The notes beneath the pieces were generated by a model. It did not search any database. It had not been told where the DNA came from and saw only the letters and a list, made by a program, of their open reading frames with translations. A stretch of 64,000 bases of DNA from Psychrobacter sp. P11F6. Lineage in GTDB: Bacteria; Pseudomonadota; Gammaproteobacteria; Pseudomonadales; Moraxellaceae. The stretch covers positions 1,426,001 to 1,490,000 of the forward strand of contig NZ_CM003594.1 in the NCBI RefSeq assembly GCF_001435295.1. Reading direction: 5' to 3'. The position numbers were made by a program, and so were the translations under genes. The stretch's first letter is position 1, and every line of letters begins with the position of its first letter. Of the stretch, positions 50,119 to 59,565 are shown piece by piece.

Positions 50119-50607
50119 CTAAACCACACTACGATTAAATATTTCTCGCAGCTCAAAACTGGTATGCACTTGAGCGACACCTTCGATACGATTGAGCCTG
50201 TGTAATAAAAACTCCTCATAATGTGCCATATCGCGTACTCTTACCTTTATAAGGTAGTCTTCCGTACGACCCGTGACAATGCTACAGCTAATGACTTCAT
50301 CAAAGCTCTGAATCTTACGCTCAAATTGCTCAAAACGCTCAGCCGTATGGCGATCCATACTAATCGCAATAAAGACAGCGAGCGGGTAGCCAAGTTTCTG
50401 CGCATCCGTTTTGGTGTGATAACCCGTGATAATACCAGCATCTTCTAAGCGTTTAATACGGCGTGCACAAGGCGTGGCTGACAGGTTGACGCGTTCGGCA
50501 AGCTCGGTGATACTCATGCGTGCCTGAGTTTGCAATACGCGCAAGAGCTGTCGATCGATCTCATCAATATCGGTTAAATGTGGACTATCAAGATGACTGT
50601 TTGGCAT
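50119..50607 (-). CDS. Lrp/AsnC family transcriptional regulator
   Basis: A 162-residue regulator with an N-terminal helix-turn-helix (IDEIDRQLLRVLQTQARMSITELAERVNLSATPCARRIKRLEDAGII, described here as motif span residues 12-58) and a C-terminal RAM ligand-binding domain including FEQFERKIQSFDEVISCSIVTGRTDYLIK. Such proteins sense amino acids and control amino acid genes. It is divergent from leuA with a 218-bp gap, so leuA is a plausible target, but that is inferred. The start at 50607 is the first ATG. Confidence 0.92.
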   Translation of the reverse strand: MPNSHLDSPHLTDIDEIDRQLLRVLQTQARMSITELAERVNLSATPCARRIKRLEDAGIITGYHTKTDAQKLGYPLAVFIAISMDRHTAERFEQFERKIQSFDEVISCSIVTGRTEDYLIKVRVRDMAHYEEFLLHRLNRIEGVAQVHTSFELREIFNRSVV

Positions 50608-50825
50608 AATCTGTTGCTTTGTTAGTGAATTCAGCTAATTATACTGAGTAAATTGTATTTTTTCACTAAAATAGCGCCATATATTATCAAAGAAAGCTGA
50701 TTTCTATTGCATAAACTCTGATATTATTATGGTATAAACATTGGTTATCTCGTATGATAAACATTGATCTAATCACCAGCCGTCCAGCTAAAAACATAAA
50801 TTCCCATATCATCTAAGGATTGATT

Positions 50826-52610
50826 ATGTCTGACCAAGCCAAACGCACTGTAGCCTCAACGACTGCAAAGATTACACCCAAAAATGCCGCTTTTGATTAT
50901 AAAAAGTATCGTCCATTTGCTTTTGCGCCATCGCTGTCAGATCGTACTTGGCCAAGCAAAACGATTGAAAAGTCACCAATTTGGGCAAGTGTGGATCTGC
51001 GTGATGGCAATCAAGCACTGATTGACCCGATGACGATCGAACAAAAAATGCGTTTTTTTAAAACGTTGGTTGAGGTTGGTTTTAAAGAGATTGAAATTGG
51101 CTTTCCATCAGCGGCGCAGGTTGAGTTTGATTTTGCTCGTAAACTTATCGAAGAAAATCACGTCCCAGACGATGTGACTTTGCAGGTATTGGTACAGGCT
51201 CGTGAGCATTTGATCGCCCGTACGTTTGAGTCATTGAAAGGCGCGAAGCGTGCGATTGTCCATGTTTATAATTCAACGTGCCGTATCCAACGTGAAAAGG
51301 TCTACGGTAAAGACAAAGCTGAGATTAAAGAAATTGCTGTTACTGGTGCTAAATTATTGGTTGAATATGCGGCTAAATACCCAGAAACAGAGTGGGTGTT
51401 CCAGTATTCACCAGAAAGCTTTAGTCAAACAGAAACTGAATATGCCGTAGAAGTCTGTGATGCGGTCTGTGAAGTATGGCAACCACAACAAGGGCAGGAA
51501 GTAATTTTAAACTTGCCAGCGACGGTTGAAGCGTCTATGCCCAATGTTTTTGCCGACCAAGTCGAGTATTTCTGCCGTCATCTTGCCCAGCGTGAGCATG
51601 TCATTATCAGCTTGCATACACATAATGACCGTGGCTGTGCGGTTGCAGCAGCAGAGCTTGGGGTGTTAGCGGGTGCCGATCGTATCGAAGGTACGCTATT
51701 GGGTAACGGTGAGCGCACGGGTAATATGGATATCATGGTCATGGCGATGAACTTGTTTAGTCAAGGTATCGATCCAGAGCTTGATTTTAGTAACATGAGC
51801 GAAATTGTACAAGTGGTCAGCGAATGTAACAATTTGCCCTTACATCCGCGTCATCCATACGTCGGCGAATTGGTCTTTACGGCCTTTAGTGGCTCACATC
51901 AAGATGCCATCAAAAAATCTCTCGATTATAACGAAAAGCATCAAAACGAGACGGATAACGTTTGGGATGTGGCTTACTTGCCAATTGATCCGGCGCATAT
52001 TGGTCGTAGTTATCAGGATGTGGTACGTATCAATAGCCAGTCTGGTAAAGGCGGTGTGGCTTATATCTTGCAGCGCAACTATGGCTTTAATTTGCCGCGC
52101 TGGATGCAAATTGACTTCAGCGGCGTGGTACAGAAGCAAGCTGAATCAGCTGCTCGTGAATTGCAGAATGATGAAATTTTACAGACCTTTGAAGACACGT
52201 ATCTACAGCAAGGCAGTTTTGAGCTATTAGATTATACGGTCAATAATAAAGGCGGTGAAGTCTACTTTACTGGTCAAGTACAAATGAATGGGGACATCAT
52301 TAATATTGATGGCACTGGTAATGGTCCATTATCATCGTTTATAGACGGCCTTGCCCAGCACACTGGTAAATCGATACATGTCATCAACTACGCTGAGCAT
52401 GCGATTAATCCGCAGCATAATAGCGGTAATGGCATCGATGATGATACCAATAATGACAACAAAACTAATGCGAATGCGGCGGCTTATATCCAACTAAATG
52501 TAGATGGTGAAGTTTATTCTGGCATTGGCACTTGCAGCAGTACTGTATCAGCGATGCTTAAAGGCGCATTATCAGCGTTTGCTCAAGCAGTTAGTACTGC
52601 TACTGCTTAA
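50826..52610 (+). CDS. leuA: 2-isopropylmalate synthase LeuA
   Basis: LeuA makes 2-isopropylmalate from acetyl-CoA and 2-ketoisovalerate, the first step of leucine synthesis. The protein has about 594 residues from ATG 50826 (AAGGA six bases upstream), the long class typical of Mycobacterium and Corynebacterium LeuA rather than the shorter E. coli form. SVDLRDGNQALIDPM and the HTHNDRGCAVAAAELGVLAGADRIEGTLLGNGERTGN region show the active-site and metal-binding residues. The C-terminal regulatory (leucine-binding) domain is interrupted by an Asn/Asp-rich stretch (about residues 534-550). It stands alone, not in a leuABCD cluster, and divergent from the Lrp gene. Confidence 0.96.
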   Translation: MSDQAKRTVASTTAKITPKNAAFDYKKYRPFAFAPSLSDRTWPSKTIEKSPIWASVDLRDGNQALIDPMTIEQKMRFFKTLVEVGFKEIEIGFPSAAQVEFDFARKLIEENHVPDDVTLQVLVQAREHLIARTFESLKGAKRAIVHVYNSTCRIQREKVYGKDKAEIKEIAVTGAKLLVEYAAKYPETEWVFQYSPESFSQTETEYAVEVCDAVCEVWQPQQGQEVILNLPATVEASMPNVFADQVEYFCRHLAQREHVIISLHTHNDRGCAVAAAELGVLAGADRIEGTLLGNGERTGNMDIMVMAMNLFSQGIDPELDFSNMSEIVQVVSECNNLPLHPRHPYVGELVFTAFSGSHQDAIKKSLDYNEKHQNETDNVWDVAYLPIDPAHIGRSYQDVVRINSQSGKGGVAYILQRNYGFNLPRWMQIDFSGVVQKQAESAARELQNDEILQTFEDTYLQQGSFELLDYTVNNKGGEVYFTGQVQMNGDIINIDGTGNGPLSSFIDGLAQHTGKSIHVINYAEHAINPQHNSGNGIDDDTNNDNKTNANAAAYIQLNVDGEVYSGIGTCSSTVSAMLKGALSAFAQAVSTATA

Positions 52611-52643
52611 TATTTTTATGATCGTTTTAATAACTTGTAGCTA

Positions 52644-52695
52644 TAACGCTGTCGCTTCTTGTCTTTGGCAAGTAAAGCGATGGCGTTATTTTTTG
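52644..52695 (+). terminator. Large hairpin terminator after leuA
   Basis: A 14-pair stem TAACGCTGTCGCTT / AAGCGATGGCGTTA with two wobble pairs and an inner CTTG..CAAG pairing in the loop, followed by a T-run. It lies 34 bp after the leuA stop. Confidence 0.8.
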
Positions 52696-52866
52696 CATGA
52701 AAAACGACAGTCTATATGCAGAAAATAGATATTTATGACTATCGCCTATCTTGCAGTTGGCTAAAGCATCGCGACTAATAGCATAATGTTACTTGTGTTT
52801 TTGATGTCTAAGACTTACGCTAATGTACATAACTCATATTATTATATTATAAACAAAAGGTTAATT

Positions 52867-53487
52867 ATGGAACCTATCTCACTTGCTTCATTTTCATTGG
52901 CTGCTATTTTGGCGTCATTGCCAGTGAATGGCGAAGTGGTCACTAAACCGACTATTACCACTCATATCAGCCCAGCTATCGCAGGACAATGGGAAATCGA
53001 CTTAGACAGTAGTATCACGATGACCAAAGAAGCCAAAGCCAGACAAGCTGTAGCAAAAGAGCTGAAACAGACAAAAAGTGATGAGCCAAAAGTGACTGCT
53101 GACACAGAAGGCGGTGTCCTTGTGCAAAGTGAAAAGCGCGTCCTTAATATTAGGCCAAATACCAACAACCAGTTAAAGGTCTCTGCCAAAAAAGCAAATC
53201 AGTGCCGCGAGCTATATAATTTTGCGGCTGATAATGAGATGTGGGCAGTGAGTGGCAAAGAGTGGACATATGGTCGTTACCTAATCACGCACCGCGAAGA
53301 AGGGCTGCCCATTATTGCGCTAAAAACAGTCTATGACAACAATGAGGTAGATTGTTCAGGTAACCAAATCGACCAAACTGACGAAGCGTTGATTGCGTTT
53401 TTAAACCACGATGGCAACCAAATGCAGTGGTGTGCGGATCCTGATGGTAATGAATGCTTTATGAATTTTAATAGAGTGTTACCATAG
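52867..53487 (+). CDS. Secreted protein of unknown function
   Basis: A protein of about 206 residues from ATG 52867 (AAAGG lies a few bases upstream; the longer frame to 52786 has none). An N-terminal stretch MEPISLASFSLAAILASLPVNG is a likely signal peptide. The mature part contains GQWEIDLDSSITMTKEAKARQ and a C-terminal half with four Cys that may form disulfides. I do not recognise a family. It lies between leuA and a bidirectional terminator, and shows no operon partner. Confidence 0.75.
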   Translation: MEPISLASFSLAAILASLPVNGEVVTKPTITTHISPAIAGQWEIDLDSSITMTKEAKARQAVAKELKQTKSDEPKVTADTEGGVLVQSEKRVLNIRPNTNNQLKVSAKKANQCRELYNFAADNEMWAVSGKEWTYGRYLITHREEGLPIIALKTVYDNNEVDCSGNQIDQTDEALIAFLNHDGNQMQWCADPDGNECFMNFNRVLP

Positions 53488-53542
53488 CACTTTATCGTTA
53501 ATGATAAGACTTAAGACCGTTTTTTTCTAAAATAGAAACATA

Positions 53543-53577
53543 AAAAAACCGCTATCTAAATAGGTAGCGGTTTTTTT
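53543..53577. terminator. Bidirectional terminator between secreted protein and accC
   Basis: A stem AAACCGCTATCT / AGGTAGCGGTTT around a four-base loop, flanked by A- and T-runs, between convergent genes. Its stem shares CCGCTATCT with the terminator at 24254-24296. Confidence 0.93.
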
Positions 53578-53602
53578 GTGTTTAACAATAAATCAAAGCA
53601 GG

Positions 53603-54964
53603 TTATACATCCGCCTTCTTTTTATTGCCAGTTAGAAGCTCTCTTTCAAGGTAATGAATATTTTGTGCTTCGTGAATAAAATTGTCATCTGCCAAAATGA
53701 CATCGCGATGCAGCGGGATATTGGTTTTAATACCTTCAATCACCAATTCATCGAGTGCATGCAGCGTCTTAGAGACGGCTTGCTGGCGCGTTTGACCATG
53801 GCAGATAAGCTTGCCAATCAATGAGTCATAATAGCTTGGAATCTCATAGCCCGGATAGAGGTGCGAGTCAAAGCGTACACCAGCACCACTGGGGGCAAAT
53901 AACTGAGTGACTGTACCAGGACAAGGCATAAAGGTCGCTGGGTCTTCAGCATTGATGCGACATTCAATGGCATGACCTTGAATCTCAATCTCGCTTTGAC
54001 GATAAGACAAGCCGTAGCCGGCTGCAATTTTTAGCTGCTCGACGACCACGTCGATGCCAGTAATCATCTCAGTTACCGGATGCTCAACTTGCACACGAGT
54101 ATTCATCTCAATAAAAAAGTATTCATTATTTTCAAATAAAAACTCAAAAGTACCCGCACCGCGATATTTCACCAACTCACATGCTTTGACGCAAGCGTCC
54201 AAGATAGGCTGACGTACATCATCAGGGATATCAGGCGCAGGGGCTTCTTCTAATACTTTTTGGTGACGACGTTGCAATGAACAATCTCGATCGTATAAGT
54301 GAATGGCATTACCATTACCATCGCCAAGCACTTGTATCTCTACGTGGCGCGGATTTTGTAGGTAGCGTTCCATATATACAGTATCATCGCCAAACCACAG
54401 CTCAGCTTCTTGCTTAGCAGCCTGTACTTGACCAATGACTTCTTCGAAGCGCTCAACCACGCGCATACCGCGACCGCCGCCGCCAGAAGCGGCTTTAATC
54501 AATAACGGAAAGCCGATATGGCGTGCTTGCTCTTCAGCATTATGCAACGTTACCGCGCCCACTGAACCAGGGACGGTCGGTACGCCAGCTTTTTTCATCG
54601 CATTAATGGCAGAGACTTTATTGCCCATTAATCGAATATGATCAGCATTAGGACCAACGAAAGTGAGACCTGCTTCTTCGACGCGTTCAGCGAATTCAGC
54701 ATTTTCAGCCAAAAAACCATAACCCGGATGGATAGCGTCGGCACCAGTGATTTCAGCTGCGGTTAAAATAGTATTGATATCAAGATAGCTTTGATTGGCA
54801 TTGGGTTTGCCAATACAGATTGCCTCATCAACAAAGCGCAGGTGCATCAAGTTTGCATCAGCTGTGGAGTAGACACCGACGGTCTCTATGCCAAGGGCTT
54901 TGCAGGCTCGAACGATACGTAGGGCAATCTCACCTCTATTGGCGATGAGCAGTTTTTTTATCAT
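53603..54964 (-). CDS. accC: Acetyl-CoA carboxylase biotin carboxylase subunit AccC
   Basis: AccC carboxylates the biotin on AccB, the first half-reaction of malonyl-CoA synthesis. The 453-residue protein is the usual length. The N-terminal [21 protein letters not shown], the ATP-grasp loop [34 protein letters not shown] and the metal-binding [15 protein letters not shown] segments are all present. AAGGA lies seven bases upstream. The final residues [15 protein letters not shown] form a longer, basic tail than in E. coli AccC (449). It follows accB, as in the usual accBC pair, with about 150 bp between. Confidence 0.97.
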   Translation of the reverse strand: MIKKLLIANRGEIALRIVRACKALGIETVGVYSTADANLMHLRFVDEAICIGKPNANQSYLDINTILTAAEITGADAIHPGYGFLAENAEFAERVEEAGLTFVGPNADHIRLMGNKVSAINAMKKAGVPTVPGSVGAVTLHNAEEQARHIGFPLLIKAASGGGGRGMRVVERFEEVIGQVQAAKQEAELWFGDDTVYMERYLQNPRHVEIQVLGDGNGNAIHLYDRDCSLQRRHQKVLEEAPAPDIPDDVRQPILDACVKACELVKYRGAGTFEFLFENNEYFFIEMNTRVQVEHPVTEMITGIDVVVEQLKIAAGYGLSYRQSEIEIQGHAIECRINAEDPATFMPCPGTVTQLFAPSGAGVRFDSHLYPGYEIPSYYDSLIGKLICHGQTRQQAVSKTLHALDELVIEGIKTNIPLHRDVILADDNFIHEAQNIHYLERELLTGNKKKADV

Positions 54965-55118
54965 GGGGTCATCCTTGTCGAAGCGGCGGTCATTGATAGA
55001 GTCGTTATTTTAGGCACCATTAAATCGAGCTACGATAAAGATAAAATAACTCAAGCTAAAATGCCAAATGATAACGAAATCTCTATCATAATGAGGTAAA
55101 GGTTGGTAAATAGTGTCG

Positions 55119-55547
55119 TTAAGCTCTATAGCGTATGACGGGTTGACCAAACTGTACCACTTCGGAATTATTGACTAAGATTTCGTCAACGACACCACTT
55201 TGCGTTGCCTCAAGAGGATTCATAATTTTCATGGCTTCGATGATGCCCAATGTGTCACCAGCTTGCACCTTTTGTCCGACCTTTACGAATGGCGGATCAT
55301 TAGGGCTAGGGGCTGAGTAATAAACACCAACCATCGGCGATGTCTCAACGCTACCCGCTTTTACCGCTGGCTTTGCTTCAGCAGTGATAGGGGTAATGCC
55401 AGCAGCAGGTGCGGCCATCATGGTCGGTGCAGGCGCATCATAGTGACGAGTTAAGCTGATGTGTTCATCATCTGAGCTGATTTCTAAATTAACCAGTTCA
55501 CTTTCTTCCATGAGGGCGATTAGGGTGCGTATTTTTTCAATATCCAT
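55119..55547 (-). CDS. accB: Biotin carboxyl carrier protein AccB
   Basis: AccB carries biotin between the carboxylase and the transferase of acetyl-CoA carboxylase. The 142-residue protein begins MDIEKIRTLIALMEESEL, an N-terminal domain typical of AccB, then an Ala/Pro-rich linker (about residues 45-65), and the biotinyl domain with EAMKIMNPLEA, whose Lys is biotinylated. The longer frame to 55577 starts at a TTG and has no good binding site, so ATG 55547 is used. accC follows. Confidence 0.96.
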   Translation of the reverse strand: MDIEKIRTLIALMEESELVNLEISSDDEHISLTRHYDAPAPTMMAAPAAGITPITAEAKPAVKAGSVETSPMVGVYYSAPSPNDPPFVKVGQKVQAGDTLGIIEAMKIMNPLEATQSGVVDEILVNNSEVVQFGQPVIRYRA

Positions 55548-55797
55548 AGTTTTAATTTTGCCTTCTACTAATTTCAAGAAATAGTGTAACTAAATATTGT
55601 GTAGGTAATTGCTAATGATACCTATATTCATGGCAATGAGCAATCGATGTACAGTTGTTAACTGAGTTTTTTTACATATTATGACGTAAGCATTTCTTAC
55701 GAGTAAGAAATGCTTAATGATTTATCATAGTCTATGTGACCATGTAGCGCTAGTCATGGTTAGTAGATACTGCATTTACATCAGTATCGCTGCTGCA

Positions 55798-57165
55798 TTA
55801 ACCCCACATCGCCGTCAGACGCTTTTGTTGATAGCGCAGGCGTAGGGTGAGTAGAATAGACGATAAGAATAAACCTGTGATTAATGCCATCCAAAACCCT
55901 TGTGCGCCTATATCGGTGAAGCGCACCAAATAAACACCGAGTGGCAATGCCACCAGCCAGTAACAAAACAACGTGACCCACATTGGGATCGTGGTGTCTT
56001 GCATGCCGCGCAATATACCAGCGACGTTGACTTGCCAGCCATCGAACAGCTGATAACCAAGGGCAAAAATAAGTAAATGCATAGATTGCGTGATAACGGC
56101 TGGGTTATCAGAGAATGCAGCTGCCAATTGTGGCCTAAATAGCCAAATACCAAGCATACACGTGAGTGCAATCAATACTGTCCAGATAAGACCAGTGGCT
56201 TGCACTTGACGTAACGCCATGAGGTTTTTTTCGCCAAAACGATTGGATACCATGATTGTCAGTGCCATCGCGACCGATATCGGAATCATAAACAGCTGAG
56301 AGGTCACTGCTAATGCCACCTGATGCGATGCGGTTGCTAGCTCACCTAATGGACTGATAACAAGAGCGCCCAAGCTGAACAAACTGGCTTCAAAAAAGAT
56401 AGAGATACCAATCGGAATACCAAGTTTAAGGAGCTTTTTAATCTGTGCACGATTAGGACTGGCAAAGGCATAAAAGAAGCGCGTGCTAGCAAACTGCTGT
56501 CGCTTAGTAAAGCTGGTATAAGCCGCCAGTAATAAAACATTTATCCATAACACAATTGCCGTTGCGACCCCGCAGCCTGCGCCGCCCATTTCGGGCATGC
56601 CGAACAGACCGTGGATAAATATATAGTTAAGGGGGATATCGGCAAGTAGCCCGATAATACTAATCACTGTCACCGGCTCAGGCCGCCCAAGTGCTTCGCA
56701 ATAACTGCGTAGTACCGCATAGACTGCCAGTGCGGGAAAACCAAACGACACGCCATGCAAATACTGCGTTGCGATCGGTTGGATGTTTTCAGGCACACCC
56801 ATGATCCCAAGTACATTGGGTGCTAAATTAACGATGATAAAGCCCATAATACCAATGACACTGGCGGTCCATAAAGACTGCTGCGTGATATGCGGTACTT
56901 GATGGTGCTTATTTTGACCAATCGCCTCACCAATAAGAGGGGTGGTGGCGATTAAAATACCAGTGGCTAATAAAAACAGCGGCAGCCAAATACCAGAGCC
57001 AACGGCGACGGCAGCCAAATCAAGCGCGGAGACTTGACCTGCCATGATAGCATCGACCACACCAAGTGCTGCTTGGCAAAACTGAGTAATTAAAATAGGA
57101 AGCGCGAGCACGCCTAAGCGTAAGCTGTAGCTTTTAAAATCTCTAAAAGATAATGGGAAAACCAT
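55798..57165 (-). CDS. MATE family efflux transporter (NorM-like)
   Basis: A multidrug and toxic compound extrusion family protein of about 455 residues with 12 hydrophobic segments, exporting cationic drugs or metabolites by sodium or proton antiport. The N-terminal RLGVLALPILITQFCQAALGVVDAIMAG and IGIMGVPENIQPIATQY, and the second-half LGIPIGISIFFEASLFSLGALVIS, match the NorM/DinF-type duplication. The start at 57165 (MVFPLSF) is preferred to the TTG at 57174. No regulator is adjacent. Confidence 0.93.
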   Translation of the reverse strand: MVFPLSFRDFKSYSLRLGVLALPILITQFCQAALGVVDAIMAGQVSALDLAAVAVGSGIWLPLFLLATGILIATTPLIGEAIGQNKHHQVPHITQQSLWTASVIGIMGFIIVNLAPNVLGIMGVPENIQPIATQYLHGVSFGFPALAVYAVLRSYCEALGRPEPVTVISIIGLLADIPLNYIFIHGLFGMPEMGGAGCGVATAIVLWINVLLLAAYTSFTKRQQFASTRFFYAFASPNRAQIKKLLKLGIPIGISIFFEASLFSLGALVISPLGELATASHQVALAVTSQLFMIPISVAMALTIMVSNRFGEKNLMALRQVQATGLIWTVLIALTCMLGIWLFRPQLAAAFSDNPAVITQSMHLLIFALGYQLFDGWQVNVAGILRGMQDTTIPMWVTLFCYWLVALPLGVYLVRFTDIGAQGFWMALITGLFLSSILLTLRLRYQQKRLTAMWG

Positions 57166-57620
57166 AGTGAGCAACTTTTTATTCTTTGCGGTAATTATGA
57201 TAGATGAGCAAATATTGCCATCAACAAAACAATAGCGAGACGGTCATACCATGACCAAAAACTTGAGCAGAAAAGCAAATGAGGACACGCCCTAAGCACG
57301 TTTAACCAAGCCAATCCAGTTTTTTGGCTGGATGTAAAAGGGGGAGTCGTGCCGACGATAATACTCCGATAAATAATATGAGCAAGCCCATATAGACAGA
57401 GTATGCAAAAAAAGGCAGGCACAAAAATAAAAATAACCCGTCAATCCAAGCAGTGGATTGACAGGTCATAAATAAATAGAATGGTAAAGAAGCCACGCTA
57501 TGATGTCAACGCTTTAAAAGCGTTGTATCGATCTTAAAAACTGACTGTGAAAGGTAATCGATTCCATAGAGTGTGCACTGGACGATAACCATTCTAACTT
57601 ATAGGCACATCAGCAGGCAT
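57166..57620 (-). other. Region between MATE and the coiled-coil lipoprotein, no confident gene
   Basis: About 455 bp upstream of the MATE start. Two overlapping hydrophobic frames on the minus strand (57195-57422 and 57302-57496, each 60-75 residues) could be remnants of one frameshifted membrane protein, but neither has a binding site or known family. A 9-bp inverted repeat GTCAATCCA / TGGATTGAC at about 57444-57472 followed on the minus strand by GGGTTATTTTT may be the terminator of the lipoprotein gene. Confidence 0.35.
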
Positions 57621-58661
57621 TTATAGCGACTCAGGCAAATCTTGCACCACTGCTTGATAGCCAATCAAGGTATTATTGGCATCAAATGCTTGCACGACAA
57701 TCACGTAATTGGTGGACATGGCTGGAATGACAGGGGCAAACTGTGTTTCAAGATTACTTAATATCACATTCTGCACATAGCCGTTGGCACCAGACTCGGC
57801 TTTGTTGACATCAATTTGGCTGACCAGTAAATACTTGGTATTGGCAGGATTTTGCCAAGTGACGGTCTTTTGACTGCCATTACCGATGACATCAAGAGTC
57901 ATTTTGCCCAGACTATAATCAAGTGGGTACGTCTTAAAATTAGAGCGATCGCTGATGGTGTAGGTGACGTTGCAATTTTTTTCGCTACTGGTTAGCTTTT
58001 TACCGCCGAGGCCATCCTGATACTCAAAGCTACCTCTCCAAGGTGATCCTGCTTCTTTTTCCTCAAAGCTCCCCGCAAAGGTGGTTAATAAGTTTGGTGT
58101 TTCTACGCCCAAATCATTGACATATTTAATGTCTAAAAACGCTAACGTATCGAGACTGCCTGTTATTTTACCCGCGATATAGTTGTCAACCTTAATGGCT
58201 GAGTTGATACCCAAAGTGTTATTTTCTTGGCAGGCTTGCTGCTGATAACTAACGCTACCATCGACGCTGCCAGCGCCATCTTTGCTGATGTCAAAGTAAA
58301 CAGCACCGATATCGATATCGTCGTTGTCACCATCTTCAATCTCAATGAAGTGTCCGACATATAAACCGCCGCGACCGCCTTCTGGGGTTATTTTGTCCAA
58401 GAAATTATCGAGTGATTCTTCTGGTAAAAATACCGACTCCAAAATCTCAGCCATGGATTTTTCATCATCGCTCAGCTTATCTTCGACTTCTTTATACTTC
58501 TCTTTGACTTTGTCTTCCAAACGATCATATTCATTGTTCACCTGATCTTCTATTCGGTCATATTCCTCTTTGACCTTGTCCCCGTCACTGCCACAGGCGC
58601 TAAGGGTCAGACTGAATATACTGACGGTTAATACAGATAATAGTAGTTTGGGTGCGCTCAT
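57621..58661 (-). CDS. Lipoprotein with hendecad coiled-coil N terminus
   Basis: A 346-residue lipoprotein: signal MSAPKLLLSVLTVSIFSLTLSAC with the lipobox LSAC (Cys23). Right after it come three 11-residue repeats (VKEEYDRIEDQ, VNNEYDRLEDK, VKEKYKEVEDK), a hendecad pattern typical of coiled coils. The rest (about residues 75-346) is a beta-rich domain with no family I know; the last 120 residues, with TVTWQNPANTKYLLVSQIDVNKAESG, resemble a fibronectin-type fold. It is on the same strand as, but far from, the MATE gene. Function unknown. Confidence 0.75.
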   Translation of the reverse strand: MSAPKLLLSVLTVSIFSLTLSACGSDGDKVKEEYDRIEDQVNNEYDRLEDKVKEKYKEVEDKLSDDEKSMAEILESVFLPEESLDNFLDKITPEGGRGGLYVGHFIEIEDGDNDDIDIGAVYFDISKDGAGSVDGSVSYQQQACQENNTLGINSAIKVDNYIAGKITGSLDTLAFLDIKYVNDLGVETPNLLTTFAGSFEEKEAGSPWRGSFEYQDGLGGKKLTSSEKNCNVTYTISDRSNFKTYPLDYSLGKMTLDVIGNGSQKTVTWQNPANTKYLLVSQIDVNKAESGANGYVQNVILSNLETQFAPVIPAMSTNYVIVVQAFDANNTLIGYQAVVQDLPESL

Positions 58662-58809
58662 AAGCGGGTCCTGATAATGGGGATAAAGGTGTGATAAAGA
58701 AGGTCGAGAAATGAATTGTTGAGCATAAATCGCAAATATAGCAAATTTTTTGCAGCAAGCGCATCAATAAATGTTCGTTGATAACACTAAAAACCTTACT
58801 CAATCGTTA

Positions 58810-59304
58810 CTATCTAACCACTGGTTGCTCAGATAGCAGATTAAGCGTTTCTGCCATATCCATAATGGCGTACCAGTGTTTGGCGTCTAGTGGAATCACG
58901 GTAAGTTGCTCACAGCCTTTTTTCATTAATAATGAATCCTCAAGTGCGGGTAAAAATTTAAGGGCTGATAGTGGTAGAATATCAATAAATGCTTGCTCAA
59001 AAGTGACGTCTACCATATACCATCGTGGCTCATCTTCGGTGGCAATAGGATCGTAATGACGGTGCTCAGGATTGAACTGGCAAGGGTCAGGGTAGCCTGC
59101 TTTGCTTACCGTCATGATGCCAGCGACGCCAGACGGCTTAGCGCTAGAGTGATAAAAGAACACCTTGTCGCCGACCTGCATCTCGTCACGCATGAAGTTA
59201 CGAGCGCGGTAATTGCGCACACCATCCCAACTGTCGGTCTCTAGGCGTTGCAAATCATCAATACCAAAAAACTTGGGGTTGGATTTCATCAACCAATAAG
59301 CCAT
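58810..59304 (-). CDS. EVE domain-containing protein
   Basis: A 164-residue EVE-domain protein of the YTH-related PUA-like fold, similar to bacterial homologues of thymocyte nuclear protein 1. Such domains bind modified cytosine or similar bases in some contexts and are found with restriction systems or alone. MAYWLMKSNPKFFGIDDL, the SWDGVRNYRARNFMRDEM stretch, the HSSAKPSGVAGIM segment, and the final LIDEDEPRWYMVDVTFE-like part match the family. AGGA lies seven bases before the ATG. It stands alone and divergent from hemW; a housekeeping role is more likely than defence here. Confidence 0.9.
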   Translation of the reverse strand: MAYWLMKSNPKFFGIDDLQRLETDSWDGVRNYRARNFMRDEMQVGDKVFFYHSSAKPSGVAGIMTVSKAGYPDPCQFNPEHRHYDPIATEDEPRWYMVDVTFEQAFIDILPLSALKFLPALEDSLLMKKGCEQLTVIPLDAKHWYAIMDMAETLNLLSEQPVVR

Positions 59305-59421
59305 ATCTTTATCCTATTTATCATTATCAGCCATTCATTATTTGCAATATCACTGTATGCAATGTCATTTTATGCCATCATTCTTCACTATTTTGCCTAT
59401 AAAAGTACAGGGTTAACATGC

Positions 59422-59541
59422 ATGTTTGTGATTGGTTTTGTTATTGATCGGCTTTTCTTTAAGATAGCCTTTTTTTTAATCACATTAGCCGTTATCCTAG
59501 CGCTACTTTCTGCGAGTGATAGCAGTCATCCATTTATGTAA
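59422..59541 (+). CDS. Possible small membrane protein upstream of hemW
   Basis: A 39-residue hydrophobic frame (MFVIGFVIDRLFFKIAFFLI, then LAVILALLSASD) that ends 24 bp before hemW. It is the coding-looking end of a longer frame that overlaps the EVE gene and is otherwise unconvincing. A GGG-like purine stretch lies near the ATG. Membrane-like composition alone is weak evidence; it may be non-coding leader. Confidence 0.2.
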   Translation: MFVIGFVIDRLFFKIAFFLITLAVILALLSASDSSHPFM

Positions 59542-59565
59542 CCTTTTTTATAGATACCTTCGTTT

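Noticed and set aside
59248..59541. A 97-residue hydrophobic frame overlapping the EVE gene
   Set aside because: Its first half is antisense to the EVE gene; only the last 39 codons are kept as a low-confidence call.
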